This document shows, one piece after another, positions 1 through 12,689 of a stretch of DNA of 64,000 nt (positions within the stretch are counted from its first letter, which is position 1; every line of letters starts with the position of its first letter). Location: the NCBI GenBank assembly GCA_019054805.1, contig JAHQIY010000008.1:5069501-5133500 (forward strand). The letters run 5' to 3'. The translations under genes were made by a program, and so were the position numbers. Under the pieces are notes generated by a model. The model was not told the origin of the DNA and searched no databases. It saw only the letters and a list, made by a program, of their open reading frames with translations. The DNA comes from Brachionus manjavacas. Lineage: Eukaryota > Rotifera > Eurotatoria > Ploima > Brachionidae.

Positions 1-1
1 A

Positions 2-590
2 ACTAGTCGAGTTCCTCCAGGATAAGTTTTAGGACCACATCTATTTTTGATATTTATAAACGATCTATCAATTGGTTTGAGTATTAAGTGTGAAAAATAT
101 GCAGGTGATACTAAAGTTTTATCTTTCACAAAAAATTTAAATAATAATCTCTTAGTTTAAAAGGATTTCATTTCAAGCTGGTTCCTTACTTGGTCTCTTG
201 ATTTAATATCGAAAAATGCTCTTTAATGCTATTCCCTGTACTCCGTAAATATGAGTACTCAAAGATACTTGATTTTTTAGATTAACTTATCTTAAGATAA
301 GACGCATGAGAGGAGATTTAATTCAGATGTTTAAAATCATAAATGGCTATGTAATTGCTCAGTTTATAAATGGCACTAATTTTTCACTCAATACGGTGTA
401 TAACTTAAGGAGACATACAAAATTTTTGGTAAGAAAAGAAGCTAAGAGTTGTATGCAGAGCTATTGTTTCCTAAAAAATTAAGTTATCAATGTTTAGAAT
501 AGCCTAGCTCAGGACATTTTTGATTCAGAATAAAAAAACGCTTTTAAAACTAAATTGGATAGATTGCTTGACATGCATTAAATAAAACAA
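2..590 (+). pseudogene. LINE reverse transcriptase remnant (RT palm and C-terminal tail)
   Basis: Seen: from base 2 the frame reads a LINE motif-B/C block, with residues like TSRVPPG, a stop, then VLGPHLFLIFINDL and KYAGDTKVLSF. The YADD box has decayed to YAGD. From about 300 another open stretch reads RRMRGDLIQMFKIINGY, the C-terminal signature of CR1/Jockey-type LINE polymerases. Frameshifts and stops separate the two blocks, so this is a dead 3' part of a retrotransposon cut by the window edge. The same RRxRGDLIQxFKI block recurs at 26340-26560 (plus) and 37600-37875 (minus), so one family is dispersed here. Family assignment below LINE is an inference. Confidence 0.75.
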
Positions 591-599
591 AATCAAATC

Positions 600-3500
600 T
601 CGAGCCATAAGTATAAGTTCTGGATGCTGTTTACATTCAAAAAGAAAAGATTTACTGCCTTAGCTCATAGCTTTATTATTTCAAAGATGAAACTGTAATT
701 TGCGTAACATTGCCTGTTATTTGAAAAACTTTAAAAAAGCGCTTTAAGTGCATTTTTGATTTAAAATTTTGAAAATTTCCAAAATAACAAAAATAATTGA
801 AAATAAATTTTTTTTTTACAAACTTACATTGACTGATATTTTATAATAAAGTTTAACACAAAAAAATTTTTGAATATTTTTCAAGAAGCAACAAGCAATC
901 TGACTTTCAAAAATTATTTAAATTTAGAAAAAAAATGAATAGATTCAATTCAAAGCTTAATTAAAAAAAGATCATATTTTTTTGTACTATGAAATTTTGT
1001 GTAAAAAATTAAATATTATTCGAATTATAATATTAACTTCAAAAGCTGAATTTTTTGTTTTAAACATAGTCTAAAATGGTCAGGATTTATTTTGTTAAAA
1101 AATCAAAAATTCCAAATTAATCTTAATAATTTAGAAATTAATTATTTATTGATTCCAATTTATAGAAAAAAATTTAGACTAATATTTAAATTGCGAAAAT
1201 TACTTTTTATTATCATTTAGAAAAACAAATGATATTGATTTTGAAAAATTTAAAATAAATTAGTATGAATGATTGCCTTAATCTTAAATCCGGATGAAAA
1301 TTTAAAATAAATAATCCCCAATTTATTTCGACATAAAACAATCACGTTCTAACTTCCTTTAATCCAGGTTAATTAGAATATCAAGCAGTTTAGTTTCTTC
1401 TAGAATAAAAATTGAAGAACAAATAATAAGGGTGTAAAGGAAAAAAAGATAAAAGCAATTTAGATTGAAAAAAATCTAAGTTAAATATTTGAAATCTTTA
1501 TTGATTTACATAATTTTAGAAAACCATTAATAGAACGATTAATAATATTTTTTTTTCTTTATACTTAATTATTTCAATAAGAAAAGATTTATCAATTCTT
1601 TAAACTTTTTTTAAATGATGGCTATTTAAAATTGAATTATTTGATCATCTTTTTCAAAACAAATGAATGTAAAGTCCTTAACTAAACTTAGCTTTAATTT
1701 GAGTTAAAACCTTTACTTTTAAAAAAAACATTTCAAAATTAAATAATATTGTTCTAATAATTTCTGACTCATTTTATTTAAATTCATTTACGCAAACTCG
1801 GCATGCAACAGGATTTTCAATTATACTCAGTATCTGACTTGTCAAATTACTTTTTGGTTGACTAATTTTCTTTAACTAACTAATTATTATTTATTTCACA
1901 TGAATCTTTCTTTATATAACTTGATTTTTTTTTTCATTTTTTTATTATTTTATTATTTTGAAGTTTTCTTAGCTAATATTAAATAATAGTCTACTGAATT
2001 GAATATTTTAAATTTTAACAAAAAATTTCAAGTCAAAATTCAAGCCATTACTTTGAACATCTAAAAATACAGAAAAAAAATTTTTTTCATTTTTTTGGCG
2101 AATTTAAAATATATGTATATATAAAATTTAAGATTTTGTAATTCTTAAATTTAAAAAATTTTGACTTGAATTTTTTGATGACAAACCTTTTTTCTTCTTA
2201 TATCATGTGGTCAGCGCGTAGAACCATGGAAAAAATTGGATTGCTCAAAGATGTTGAGATTTATAGAAAGATATAAACTAAGAAATTGAGGGAATTTTTG
2301 CAATAAATTTCCAAATTTAAAAAGTTTAAAAAATAATTGATCAAGATCATTAAAAAAATATCGTAAACAGATCATTAAAAATTGAACTTTGTAAAAAATT
2401 AAAGTCTAAATCATGACTATAATAGACTTTTTTGTTCTGTAAAAAAAAAATACATGGGACATTAAATAATGTGAAATAATTTTAACACTAAATCCACTTT
2501 TTTTTGATCATTAAGACCCGAGAAGTCTAAAAAACCTTTTAATAACATTAAAAGAAACAAAAATTTTTGTTCTGGTTATCTTAATTCTATGTTATATAAT
2601 TTTATGTCTTTATTAAAATAACATTAATAAATTAATTCAAACAGACTAAAAATTGATGAATCTTAGAAAAAAATGCTTGAAAGAAATTAAAAAATTTTTA
2701 AACTATTAAAACCCCAAAGCTCATTAAAACTTCTATTTATTTAAAATGGAAAAAAGAAATTTTTTAAAGGCTATTTTTTTATCTTATATTCTACAATCCT
2801 TTGTTATTATTAAACAATCAATTAATTCAAATATTTTTAAAATTACTGAATCTAAGGACAAATATTACAAAATTAGTAGTATTTCTTGCTGCGAAACCTA
2901 ACATGTGTGACAAGCCTAAAAACTTCATGATCTTTATGTTAGTATTTTTTATTGCTGTTTAATTATTATATATTTAAATCTTTAAATAGTTAAAACTTAT
3001 TTAAAAACTTTGTTCTTTTGCTTCAGTTATTATCGTACATTTAAACATGATCTAAGCAAAAAATACTTCAAAAAATAAATCAAGAAAATTTTCCGGTCAC
3101 TTAAAAAAACATAAATCCTCAATGAGAAAGAAAATTAGGGGACAAAATTTAGTGATTCTTCTACGAAATTTTTGAATTAACTGTTTGAATCGTCTTTAAA
3201 TAATTTCTTATTTTTAGCTTTTAATTAATTAACTAAAACCAATTGCGAAAACCGAATTATAGCAAAAAATTGAGAATTTTAATTTTTATAAAATTTTTGT
3301 AAAAACATTTGTATTTAATTAGGCTTTTTGATCACGTATTTCATGAGACTCAAATAATTAAAAAAATTTCTCTTAAAAATAGACTAAAATATTTAAAAAT
3401 ATTGATATATAATATATAAAAATATATAATAGATTTGTTTAAGTAAAATATGGTTTATTTTAAAAAAAATATAAAAAAAGAATGAACAACAAAAGAAGAT

Positions 3501-5600
3501 TAAACATGACGTTTAAATACATAACATCACATGGCCATACAACAACACGAGAATTATTTTAATATTCAAATTAAATGTTTCAATTTAATAATTATTTTCA
3601 ACAGTAATTGAATATTTTTTTATTTTTCATTAAAATAAATTGATTTTTTATGCCTAAAATAGGACATTGATTGAATGTGACAGGAATTAAGCTAATCTTA
3701 TTTGAATAAAGAGTGACAATAAAAAAAGGAAATAACTTCATTTTTTGAACAGTGTAAAATGATTTATTCCAAGCTGTCTACCAAAATTGCTGATGCAAAC
3801 TAATTTAATTAGCTTTAGCTTTGTTTATTTTTTCCTGAACCGATTTTTGAACTAAATAGAGAAGAACTCATTAAATTAAATACCAAAATTTAATAAAAAT
3901 ATCAAAGTTTTAACAATTAATTTATTCGATTAGATCGAGACAATAAAAATTAATCAATATTAGACAAACCACACTGAAATGAAATTTAAAAAAATTTTCC
4001 GAGTGATTATTTTAATTTAATAGATTTTTCTCAAATAATTTAAACGAGACGCAAAAATTAAATGATTTTGCTTGATTTAAAATCAGCTTAGAGCTAATTC
4101 TTCTTTCAGATATTAATGGTTTGTTTATCCGGTATTTTCGCCTTGAGGAATCTTTATTTTTCAAACATCGCATCCATTAAATAAACTGTTGTAAATATTA
4201 CTGAAATTTTTAATTTAATAAGCTAATCACATTGAATTAAAAATGAGTTTTTGTCCTATAAATTTTTTAATTGATTTATCTCAGACTGTTACATTATTAA
4301 CTTTTGATAGTTAAAAATTTTTCAAATTTTTTTGTTAATTATTTTCAGATCTTGACATGATACAAGTAGAAAAATGTTCCTTCTTTTCGTCAGCTTCAAT
4401 TTCCGCTTCAATTTTTCAAACTTGGAAAAATTTCAATAATTATTTAAATTGAATAAAGCCCATATTGCGAAATAGAATTAATTAGTTTTAAAATAAAGTT
4501 GTCAACAATTGCTGTTTTTTTATACAAGAATTTTAGCTCAGAAATTACAAGTTATAATATTTTTCTTATTAAAATGTTACATAATTAATTAATACTCAAA
4601 TTACCTAGCTAATAATTTAAAACAATAATTTTTTTTTAATTTTAAATATTTTGACTTGGAAAACTAATAAAACAAAACTTTAAAAAATCAATAAATTGAC
4701 ATTCATTAAATCAAGAACATGGAAAAATTAAAAAATTCAACTCTTTTCAACACTTAATGAATTATATTTTTTATTGAAAAAAATTATTTTTGATTAATCC
4801 AAGAAATAAAAAATGCTCCAAGGATTTTCCCCATTCAATGTATTGATTGATCTAATACATATTTTATTCAATTAGTTCCGAAATCTTCAAGTTTTTTATC
4901 AATCTAATAACGATCGAGTGTTTTCTTAGGCTTTTAAGCTTAACAACAAAAATTTTCTAAAAAAACGTTGAGTTCTGTAAAAAAGAACCTTAGATAAAAT
5001 TATTGCTAGCTGATCAAAAAGAAAACAAAAAAGGATATGAGCCTAAGAAAGAAAATATTCAAATCATTAATTTTTGAAGATAAGCTATTTTTATTTTTTT
5101 TACTGTAATCCAGGAATTAGTTCAATAAAAAGCAGCTTTTTAGTTTAATTCTCATATAATTCTAGCTGACGTATGTTTTAAAAAGTAAAATAAATTGAAA
5201 ATTAAGATTCATATCGATGAATCAGGTTTTAAAAAATGTTCACTTTGATTAAAAGTAAAAGTAAAAATTATGCAAATATAGATATCAAATGACTCACCTG
5301 TTTGTTAATTTTTTGGTCACATAATATGTAAAAATTTTATAAAGATTTCTCGACAAAAGTCAATATATTTAATTTAAAAAAAATATGCATTTAATTAATA
5401 GACCAGTTGGTCTCAAAATTTATTTGAGAAAAACAAAATTTAATTAACAAGTTTTTTTGTTGTTTTTTTTGATCATAATTTTAAATTTAAAAAAATGTTC
5501 AGTAAAATTTGTGAATAAAAATTTCGAAATTTGAATTAAAATTTTAAAATTACTAAATTTAAATTATTAAAAATAAAATTATCGAATTTACTTGAATTTA
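600..5600. other. AT-rich intergenic DNA, no gene seen
   Basis: About 5 kb of A/T-rich sequence with dense stops in all frames and many homopolymer runs. I see no convincing coding block, RNA gene or terminal repeat pair in it. Confidence 0.6.
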
Positions 5601-5601
5601 A

Positions 5602-5725
5602 AATGGATTTAAACGTGCTAAAAGCCTTGGATAAACTGCAGTTGTTGCTCTATCTGATGAACATTGGTATTTTGATACCACAAAGAGAATGTTCAAGATG
5701 CCAAACGAAATGTAGCTTAAAATTT
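5602..5725 (+). pseudogene. possible Merlin/ISXO2-type transposase zinc-finger fragment
   Basis: A short open stretch reads LLYLMNIGILIPQRECSRC followed by QTKC, giving a C-x2-C-x3-C cluster after a hydrophobic helix. This resembles the N-terminal zinc-binding start of ISXO2-like (Merlin superfamily) transposases. Only about 40 residues are visible, and no DDE core or terminal repeats were found nearby, so the call is weak. Confidence 0.25.
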
Positions 5726-5984
5726 CGAAAAAATTTAATATGCTAAAATAAATATGCTAAAAAACAAGAAATTAGAAAAGGCAAATTGAAAATTGAATTC
5801 AAGTCGATTAGTTAATGAAGTCTCGACTCAAACTGAATGGTCTCCTTTCATTGATAATCCAATAAATAAAATTTCAAAAAATGGTAACATAGATAAATAT
5901 AATTTAAGAAGTAAAAACAAAAATTAAAATTAAACATATTTTTATAATTCTTTCCAAATACAAATTAAATATTGTGGCCAGTCA

Positions 5985-6250
5985 AATTTTTTCTTAACGA
6001 GACTTGAAAAAAATGTTCATGGAGCCGTAATGTTTGATATTGAAAAAACATTTGATCGGGTATGGCATAATGGACTTTTATTGAAATTACACAAAATCAG
6101 ACCACCTGTTTAATTAATAAACTGGATGAGGCCGAAAATTTTAAAGCAAAATATCAAGAAGTCTTCTCACAAAATTATAACACCAAATTGGGTGTCCAAA
6201 ATGACTGCATCCTAACACCATCCCTCTTCTGAATTTATTTCTTTGAAATA
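5985..6250 (+). pseudogene. LINE reverse transcriptase fragment (motif A region)
   Basis: The frame reads FLTRLEKNVHGAVMFDIEKT followed by FDRVWHNGLLLKLHKI. This is the RT motif-A block of LINE polymerases (family consensus: aspartate-x4-phenylalanine-D-x-V-W-H). A stop follows at the PP-VLINWM position and the frame then shifts, so the copy is dead. It resembles the motif-A segment of the longer LINE at 41300-43100 (KNFHRVWHEGFLFKLIKM there), but the two have diverged. Confidence 0.7.
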
Positions 6251-6259
6251 AGCGAAAAA

Positions 6260-7850
6260 TTGAAATTATTTTTACGGCTTATGTATTTAAGTAGGTTAGT
6301 CAAATATTCTCCAAGATAGGGAAGCAGGGCTTTATAATCACGAATAACGAGGCGTTAACTTTTAACTTTAATGTTATGTTTTATTTGCATGTTTATTATA
6401 ATTTATTAGTTTAGAAAAAGTAAAAAATTACATGTAATTTATCAATTAATGTGTATACTCTATTGACGATTTACGTCCAGAATTTTTTTAACTATTCAGT
6501 ATTTGTTTTTTATTCACGTCTGTCTATGCTTAATATGCTCGTCACGTACCGCTCGTTCCTCGAAAAACTCATTGAATTTATTAGTGACTAAGCAACTGAC
6601 CGTCAAAATGTAATAAAGACCTTGAAGGGTCAGCTTTGGTCATCAAACAGGGAAATAGTTTTTAATTACTGTAAAGAGTTCATCCCTTTATTCCAATACA
6701 GAGATCGAAAAATGCACTTAACCGTCTTCAGATCCTCCAAAACAAAACTATTTGCCTTTGCCTTAGCTCTGACTACATGCGCAGCACTGAATTTATTCGT
6801 ATAAAAAAAAATCCAAATGGGAACGTAACAAGGTTATAAGGTTCGTTTAAATTCCATCATTTCATTTCATTTTTAGCAAAATACAGTAAAATAAGTCGTC
6901 AAAAGCTTCAATTTTCTGCATTAAAAAGTTTTCTAATAAATTGTACAATTACCATCCATTTTTTAGCAGACTCATTATTTTGATTATGCAAAATTGCTTA
7001 AACATCAAGCAATAAACAGAAATAAATTATCTCTTCTAATAAAAAATGTTGATCAAGTTTTTCTGAATTTAAATGATCTAATTGAAACGAAATTTACAGA
7101 CCCACGAGCTACGAATTTTAAAATCAACTCTCATATAATACGACAAAATTATTCTTAATTTAGAAAACCATCAAGCATTAAACGAAATAATCAACCAAAA
7201 TCAAATCAACATTAACTTTAAATAAAAACAGCACGATTAAAAAAGAAGAATAACATGCGAGGATGATTAACCCCTAACATTCTTTTTAATTTTATACCAT
7301 GAAAAAAAAAATCAGTATAATTATAGCTTAAAACTTTTACTAATGTAATTACTCGATTTTTGTGAAATGTTCTTATGTATTGAAGAGTGGCTTTTATTTT
7401 AAGACCTAAAAATGACGATTTTTACATAGTTTAGTTGCTAAATTAGCGATATGTCACTACAGTCGAAAAAAGGCAATAAATGATTTTTAAGTAATTCAAT
7501 TTTTTTTATTTTTTTTCTCTGGAAAATGAGAAAGTGTTTTATAATTAAGAAACTTTTTTTATTGCCAAAAGATTTTAAAACATTTTTATGTTATTTACAA
7601 TTTGGACTTTAAAATGAATCATTTTGTTCAAAACCCTTTGGCCAACAATTTTAATTTGTCAATGCGAGTCTCTCTGAAAGAAGACATATCATGAAGTGCC
7701 TAGGCCTCGAACTTAGCTCATACAACAAAGACTATGACCATCTACATGAAAGAGAAACTTTTTGAAGTATATTTAAGACCAGTTTTATACTCTTTTATTT
7801 AGTACTTTTAAAAGAGTATATACAAATCCCCAACCAACAAACAAAACAAA
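6260..7850. other. intergenic DNA with no assignable gene
   Basis: Mostly AT-rich spacer. Bases 6470-6830 are less AT-rich and hold short open stretches on both strands, up to about 60 codons, with no family I recognise. Bases 7660-7850 look like further decayed retroelement (a minus-free plus frame reads YNKDYDHLHERETF), but it is too broken to assign. Confidence 0.4.
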
Positions 7851-7854
7851 AAAC

Positions 7855-8670
7855 GAATACTCTCTGCTTTTCGCAGATGATCTAGTTGCATTCTTCATTT
7901 ATAACAAAAAGGGGAACCTAGAAAATAAGATAAATAAATACACCAACGAACTAGAACAATGGCTTATAATATGAAAAATGAAGATATCAGTTGAAAAGTC
8001 GTGTTCAGTAGTCTTCTCTAGGTACAAAAAAGAGAGTGATAATCTAAACTTAAAAAATTATGGTCAAGTTCCTTGGTATAAAATTTGATTCTAAGTTAAA
8101 TTTTAATATATTAGTATACGAAATTAGAGAACCCTGCAATAAAAGGCTAAATATTATTGAGATATTGTCAAATAAAAAATGGAGTCTTAATCAAAATACA
8201 CTAAGAAATTTATATAAATCTTTAGTCGGATCGATTTTAGACTATTCTTTTCCTTGCATAAATTCATTTTTTTAAAAAATATCAGAAAATTAATATTTCT
8301 AACAGTCTCGAATCGGCTTTTTGAGTTGAGTGAGAGATTTGTTGGGACTGTACTGAGTCTATCAATTCCATTATCAAACTGGTGGAGGAATATAGAGAAG
8401 GTTTCGAATCAAGATATAATGGATACCAATCTTTTGTAATTTGATTTGAAATCATTTTGTAATTGCTACCTTACTATTTCCTCTTTATTCTGAAAGCTTC
8501 AACTATGTAAACATGTGTCACATATAACAACCTATTTCAATATTTGTCTCTTTAACTTTTCATTTCATGTTAGCTTATTTTACTTTATTTTGATTTTATA
8601 TCATTTTTATTTATTTATAAACTATTCTGAATGAGCTCGTTAAGAAAATAATTAAATAAATTAATAATAA
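7855..8670 (+). mobile_element. LINE 3' portion, same family as 41300-43100
   Basis: From 7855 the DNA closely matches 42115-42720. It reads EYSLLFADDLVAFF (RT motif C with F in place of Y), then ISVEKSCSVVFSRY and KFLGIKFDSKLNFN. Internal stops, a frame change near 8060, loss of the segment around 8270 and truncation show that it is dead. The end near 8625 keeps a degenerate form of the family tail (TTCTGAATGAGCTCG, then A-rich). The other copies are at 17500-17893 and 41300-43100. Confidence 0.85.
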
Positions 8671-11600
8671 ATGTCTTAGAAAACATCTTCATTCAAACAA
8701 CAATTTGTAACCTAATCAAAAGAATTGATAGGAGCATTCTTCTTTAAATGTTTACTTTCTCCTTTTTTTATCTCAAGCATGTAATGTCTTCACTTCCTTT
8801 TTTTTAGATTCTCTTTCATTTTATTTTTTTTTTTTTCCAATTTAATACGCTCTTTTATTTAAGACAAAAATTGATCAATACCTTCCAAAATTATTTAAGC
8901 ACATATTCAATTGTAAAAAAAAATTATATTTTTTAGTGAATTCAAATAGCCATAGAATATTGATGAAACATATCAATATATTTGGATTAAAAAATCTGCC
9001 TGATTCAAAACAACAATCGACATAGAAATCTGGAAATTATAAAGTTATTAAAAAATTTTTTTAGTGAAATGTCACTAAAATCGAGAAATTTTCTTATTGA
9101 AAAATTTAAATTTTTAACCTCTTTAACTGTTTACTGTGAGAAATCTCTGACTTGCCCTTAATCTTTTTGAAATATAAAATAATTTGTAAGGCACTATTTA
9201 AATTTAGCAAATGTGACCGAGTTATATTTCATTATATTTTTAGTAAATTATTCATTTTATTAATATGATTTTTTCGAAATTTGGTTTCACGAAATTTAGA
9301 ACAAAGGATTAAAATGAAAAAAATTAAAAATACATTTTACAGCATATTTCCAAGCATTCTGCAAAAAAAAATTTTAATTGAGATATTTTTTTGTTTTTAG
9401 TTGAACAATTTTTTAAGAGGGTTTATTTCTATTTGAAAAATAATCTTTCTATTTTCTTAAACAGTAAGTCGTGAAAATCTTCTATTATTCTAAGCAATTT
9501 TTTTCTGAAAATTAAAAATAAAAGTTTTTTATTAATCATTGTCAATCTACAGCATCAAGCTGCTGTTCTCATGAAATATTTTCATCTTGAAAAGTTCTGT
9601 TCAAAATATAGAAAAATAAAAAGCTTAGAAATTAGAATTCTTTAATCGTTTGTTTAAACAAAATTCCTTAAATAAATTTTTTTACTAGTATAAAATAAAT
9701 ACATTAGGTTTAAGAGTTTATTAACTGCTTGGATCCTCTATCATTATTCCAATTTTATCTGTATTTTTGCTTTTTTTTCTGAAATTTTTATTAGGAATTT
9801 CACTAAGCCATAAAATGACGTCTTTAAATTTGAATCTCAGCATCAAATTGCTTCTGTAGTTATCACTTACAAAAAATTCAATAAATCATTAAAATCAAAC
9901 CTTTGAAAAAGGCACAAAAATTTCTAAAAATGCCCAAACATTTAAATATTTAAATTAAATTGCACAATATTTTCAAAAGCTAAAGATAAACTAAATATTT
10001 TGAATGCTTTATCTGCTGCAATCGACAATACCAATTTTTTGATTTAAAAAATATATTTTAAAGTTTTTACTTTTCTTATTTATATCATTTAGTGCTGTGA
10101 CACATGGTTTTTACGTCAATTACGAAATAACATAATATTAAGATAAATTACTAGAATTTAAGTGAAAAAGTATGCTGGAAATATTCCTTAATTTTTTACT
10201 ATTATAATTCTAAAATTGAATTTCTTTTAGATTTTACTGAAAAATAAAATTATCTTTTTTTAACTTAAATTTTGGTAATTTTTCGATTTTTAAACGATTA
10301 AAAGGTTTAAAAAGCAATTCAATATTATTTTTCCCAAAAAATAGAAATTTTAAACGCCTTTAAGAGTAAATAATAAATTACTAAAAAATTTATTTTTAAA
10401 CTAAAAAGAAAACAAATCATTTTGAAACATTCTGTATAAAGTTGATTTTTAAACTATGCAGTTAATCAGAAATGAAAATCTATTTTGAATTTGACTAGAA
10501 TATTTTAAGGCTTAAGTCAACAAATTGACATCACGAATCCTTAGAATAAAATAGATATTTTACATTAGAAAAACTCATAGATAGAATCTAAAGACTCAAA
10601 TAAATCGATATAAAGGAAAAAGCTAAGCAAAAAAGCGATTTCACAGGTGGTACAGGGTTAAAAAATATGAGCCTTTCATCAACTTCGTGAAGAATTTTTT
10701 TTTTTTAAATACTTTAAAATAAATTTAATTCAAATTCTAAATAATTTAAAAAATAAATTTAATTCAAATTTCATTATTAATATTGTGAATTAAAGAAAAT
10801 TTTTCACTTTTTTTAATTGTACATAGTCTGAAGAAGATATAAAAAAATAAATAAAAAAATGTTAATTTATTTAAAAACATATTCGTTTGATTTGAATAAT
10901 TAAAATTATGAAATTTACTAGTTTAGTCTAGTATTTGAGTTAAATAAACAAAATAAATAAAAAAATTATTCAATTAAAAAAAATTAAATCAGCTTTTATG
11001 TCAGCGCTAAAGATGTGTCAAAACTTACCTAAAATCACATCTAATGAATTTTTTTCTAATATTTATCTTTTAATTTATGGTTTAAAGCTAAATCATAAAA
11101 ACATTAACATAAGGGCTTAAAAAAAGATCTGACATTCTAATGGCCTGAAAGATTTTCTAAATAATTATAAAGAAGAAAATTTAAATCTAAATCTAATAAT
11201 TCAGATAGGGAAATATTTTATTAGACTTTATTTCAAGATTCTCAACTTTAATTAAATTTTTTAATAGAATTAAATAAATATAAAAACAAATCATTTGAAA
11301 ATTAAAAACATTTAATTTTTAAACAAAATTTACGTGAAGCATTTAATAAAATTAAACTGTCTTCATGTGTTTCATACAAAAATAGGATATATTTATTTTC
11401 TGTAAATTGAGCCAATTTTAAAATGAAATAAATATTTTTTAAATAAAAAATATTAAATATCAAGATGATAAAAAAACATTTTGAACTGATTTTTACTTGA
11501 TTCTAATTTTTTAAGTAGAAATTTAAATAGATAATCCAACTATTTATATTTTACATAAAAAATTAAGAAAATAATTCAATTTTAAATTCATCCAGATTGA

Positions 11601-11950
11601 AAAAATGAGCCTCTTTTTATCAAATTATTAACAATTTATAGCAAAATCAAACTTTTAAAAATAGGATATATTTAACATTATTATTCCTAAATAATAGAAA
11701 TTTAGGAAAAATAATTGCTCCTTCAGTTCAAAAAAAATAAAATAAAATAATTAAAACAGTTTTAAAATATTTTAAATTTGAAGTAAGCGTTGTTCATTTA
11801 TTAATAAGAGAATGAGAGACAAATATAATAGTCACAGAATTGTTTAGTTAGGAAATAAAAGGAGTTGGGAAAATAAATGGAAAAATGTATTTGACGCATA
11901 AAAAATAAAATTTTAGTATAAAAAAAAACTTAACTTAATCAATATTCAAA
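8671..11950. other. AT-rich intergenic DNA, no gene seen
   Basis: Stops are dense in every frame. There is one small near-duplicate AT-rich phrase near 10720-10770 (TTTAATTCAAATT repeated). No RNA gene, terminal repeats or conserved coding block was recognised. Confidence 0.6.
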
Positions 11951-11954
11951 GCTG

Positions 11955-12240
11955 ACTTGGCCTTTGGTGGTCGACCACCTCTTTTAGTATTACTTAGTTC
12001 AGCATTAGCCTTAAGTTTAGTTGGACGACCTCATCTTTTGTCGGTTCAACAGCTTCTGAATTTAATTCTCATGGACCTCATAAACTTAATCAACTTGATC
12101 AAGATGATTTACTGCAGGAACTTGAACCATTTCAGATAATGGAGCCACTTTAGATACTTGAGCTCCTATAGAAAAGTTTTGATGAAATCTTTTCTTTGTT
12201 TCTCTCGTCGAGGCCGAGTAGCGAACTACCTTGGACAAAG
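11955..12240 (-). pseudogene. broken AT-hook protein fragment
   Basis: The minus strand from about 12240 reads KVVRYSASTRETKKRFHQNF, then a region ending NHLDQVD and a stop. After a frame change it reads GRPTKLKANAELS and TKRGGRPPKAKSAL. The two G-R-P cores set in basic residues are AT-hook motifs that bind the minor groove of AT-rich DNA. Several internal stops show that it is not expressed as a full protein. AT-hook tails of this kind occur in transposon proteins; compare the ORF inside the element at 45166-46393. The source element is unknown. Confidence 0.35.
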
Positions 12241-12431
12241 ATTTTTTATGTTTTAAAAAATGCGATAAAGAAAAAAAAAGAGTCTTAACTTTTTATTCTT
12301 TATGCGATGGTTTAATTTTTTATGCTATAAAATTATTTTTAATGCGTCAAAAACCCTCATACAAAATAAATGAATAAAGATAATATGAGAATCAAGAAAA
12401 AAAAACACAAATATGGATATGATCTTAAGAG

Positions 12432-12680
12432 TCAGAAAATTTTTGTATAGAGGTAGCAGCTGTATAGAGGAGTAGGATTCTTAATAAATCTAGAAACGAA
12501 GCCTCTTTGGTACTCCAAAACAAGCTTTTTAGTCAATGGAACTGAAAAATCTAAAGCATTACGAAGGCAATTTTCCAAGAGAGTGCTTAATCTGTGATCA
12601 ATTTTACTACTATTTAATTTATTTTCTGCTTCGTAGAATAATGATTCAGAGGAAGTTCTGAGAAGAAAATTAGTATTCAT
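12432..12680 (-). pseudogene. LINE C-terminal fragment, diverged subfamily
   Basis: An 82-codon open stretch ends ALDFSVPLTKKLVLEYQRGF then VSRFIKNPTPL. It aligns with the polymerase end of the LINE at 41300-43100 (SHSIPLVVRLVEEYKEGFE then SRYIEYPTPL): conserved pattern S-x-P-L-x3-L-V-x-E-Y-x-x-G-F-x-S-R-x-I-x-x-P-T-P-L. The divergence points to a different or older subfamily. No RT core was found with it. Confidence 0.6.
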
Positions 12681-12689
12681 TTTTAAATA

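Noticed and set aside
6622-6804. 60-codon plus ORF at 6622-6804
   Set aside because: The first part is not like any known protein and the hydrophobic end is short; it could be repeat DNA, and nothing supports a gene.
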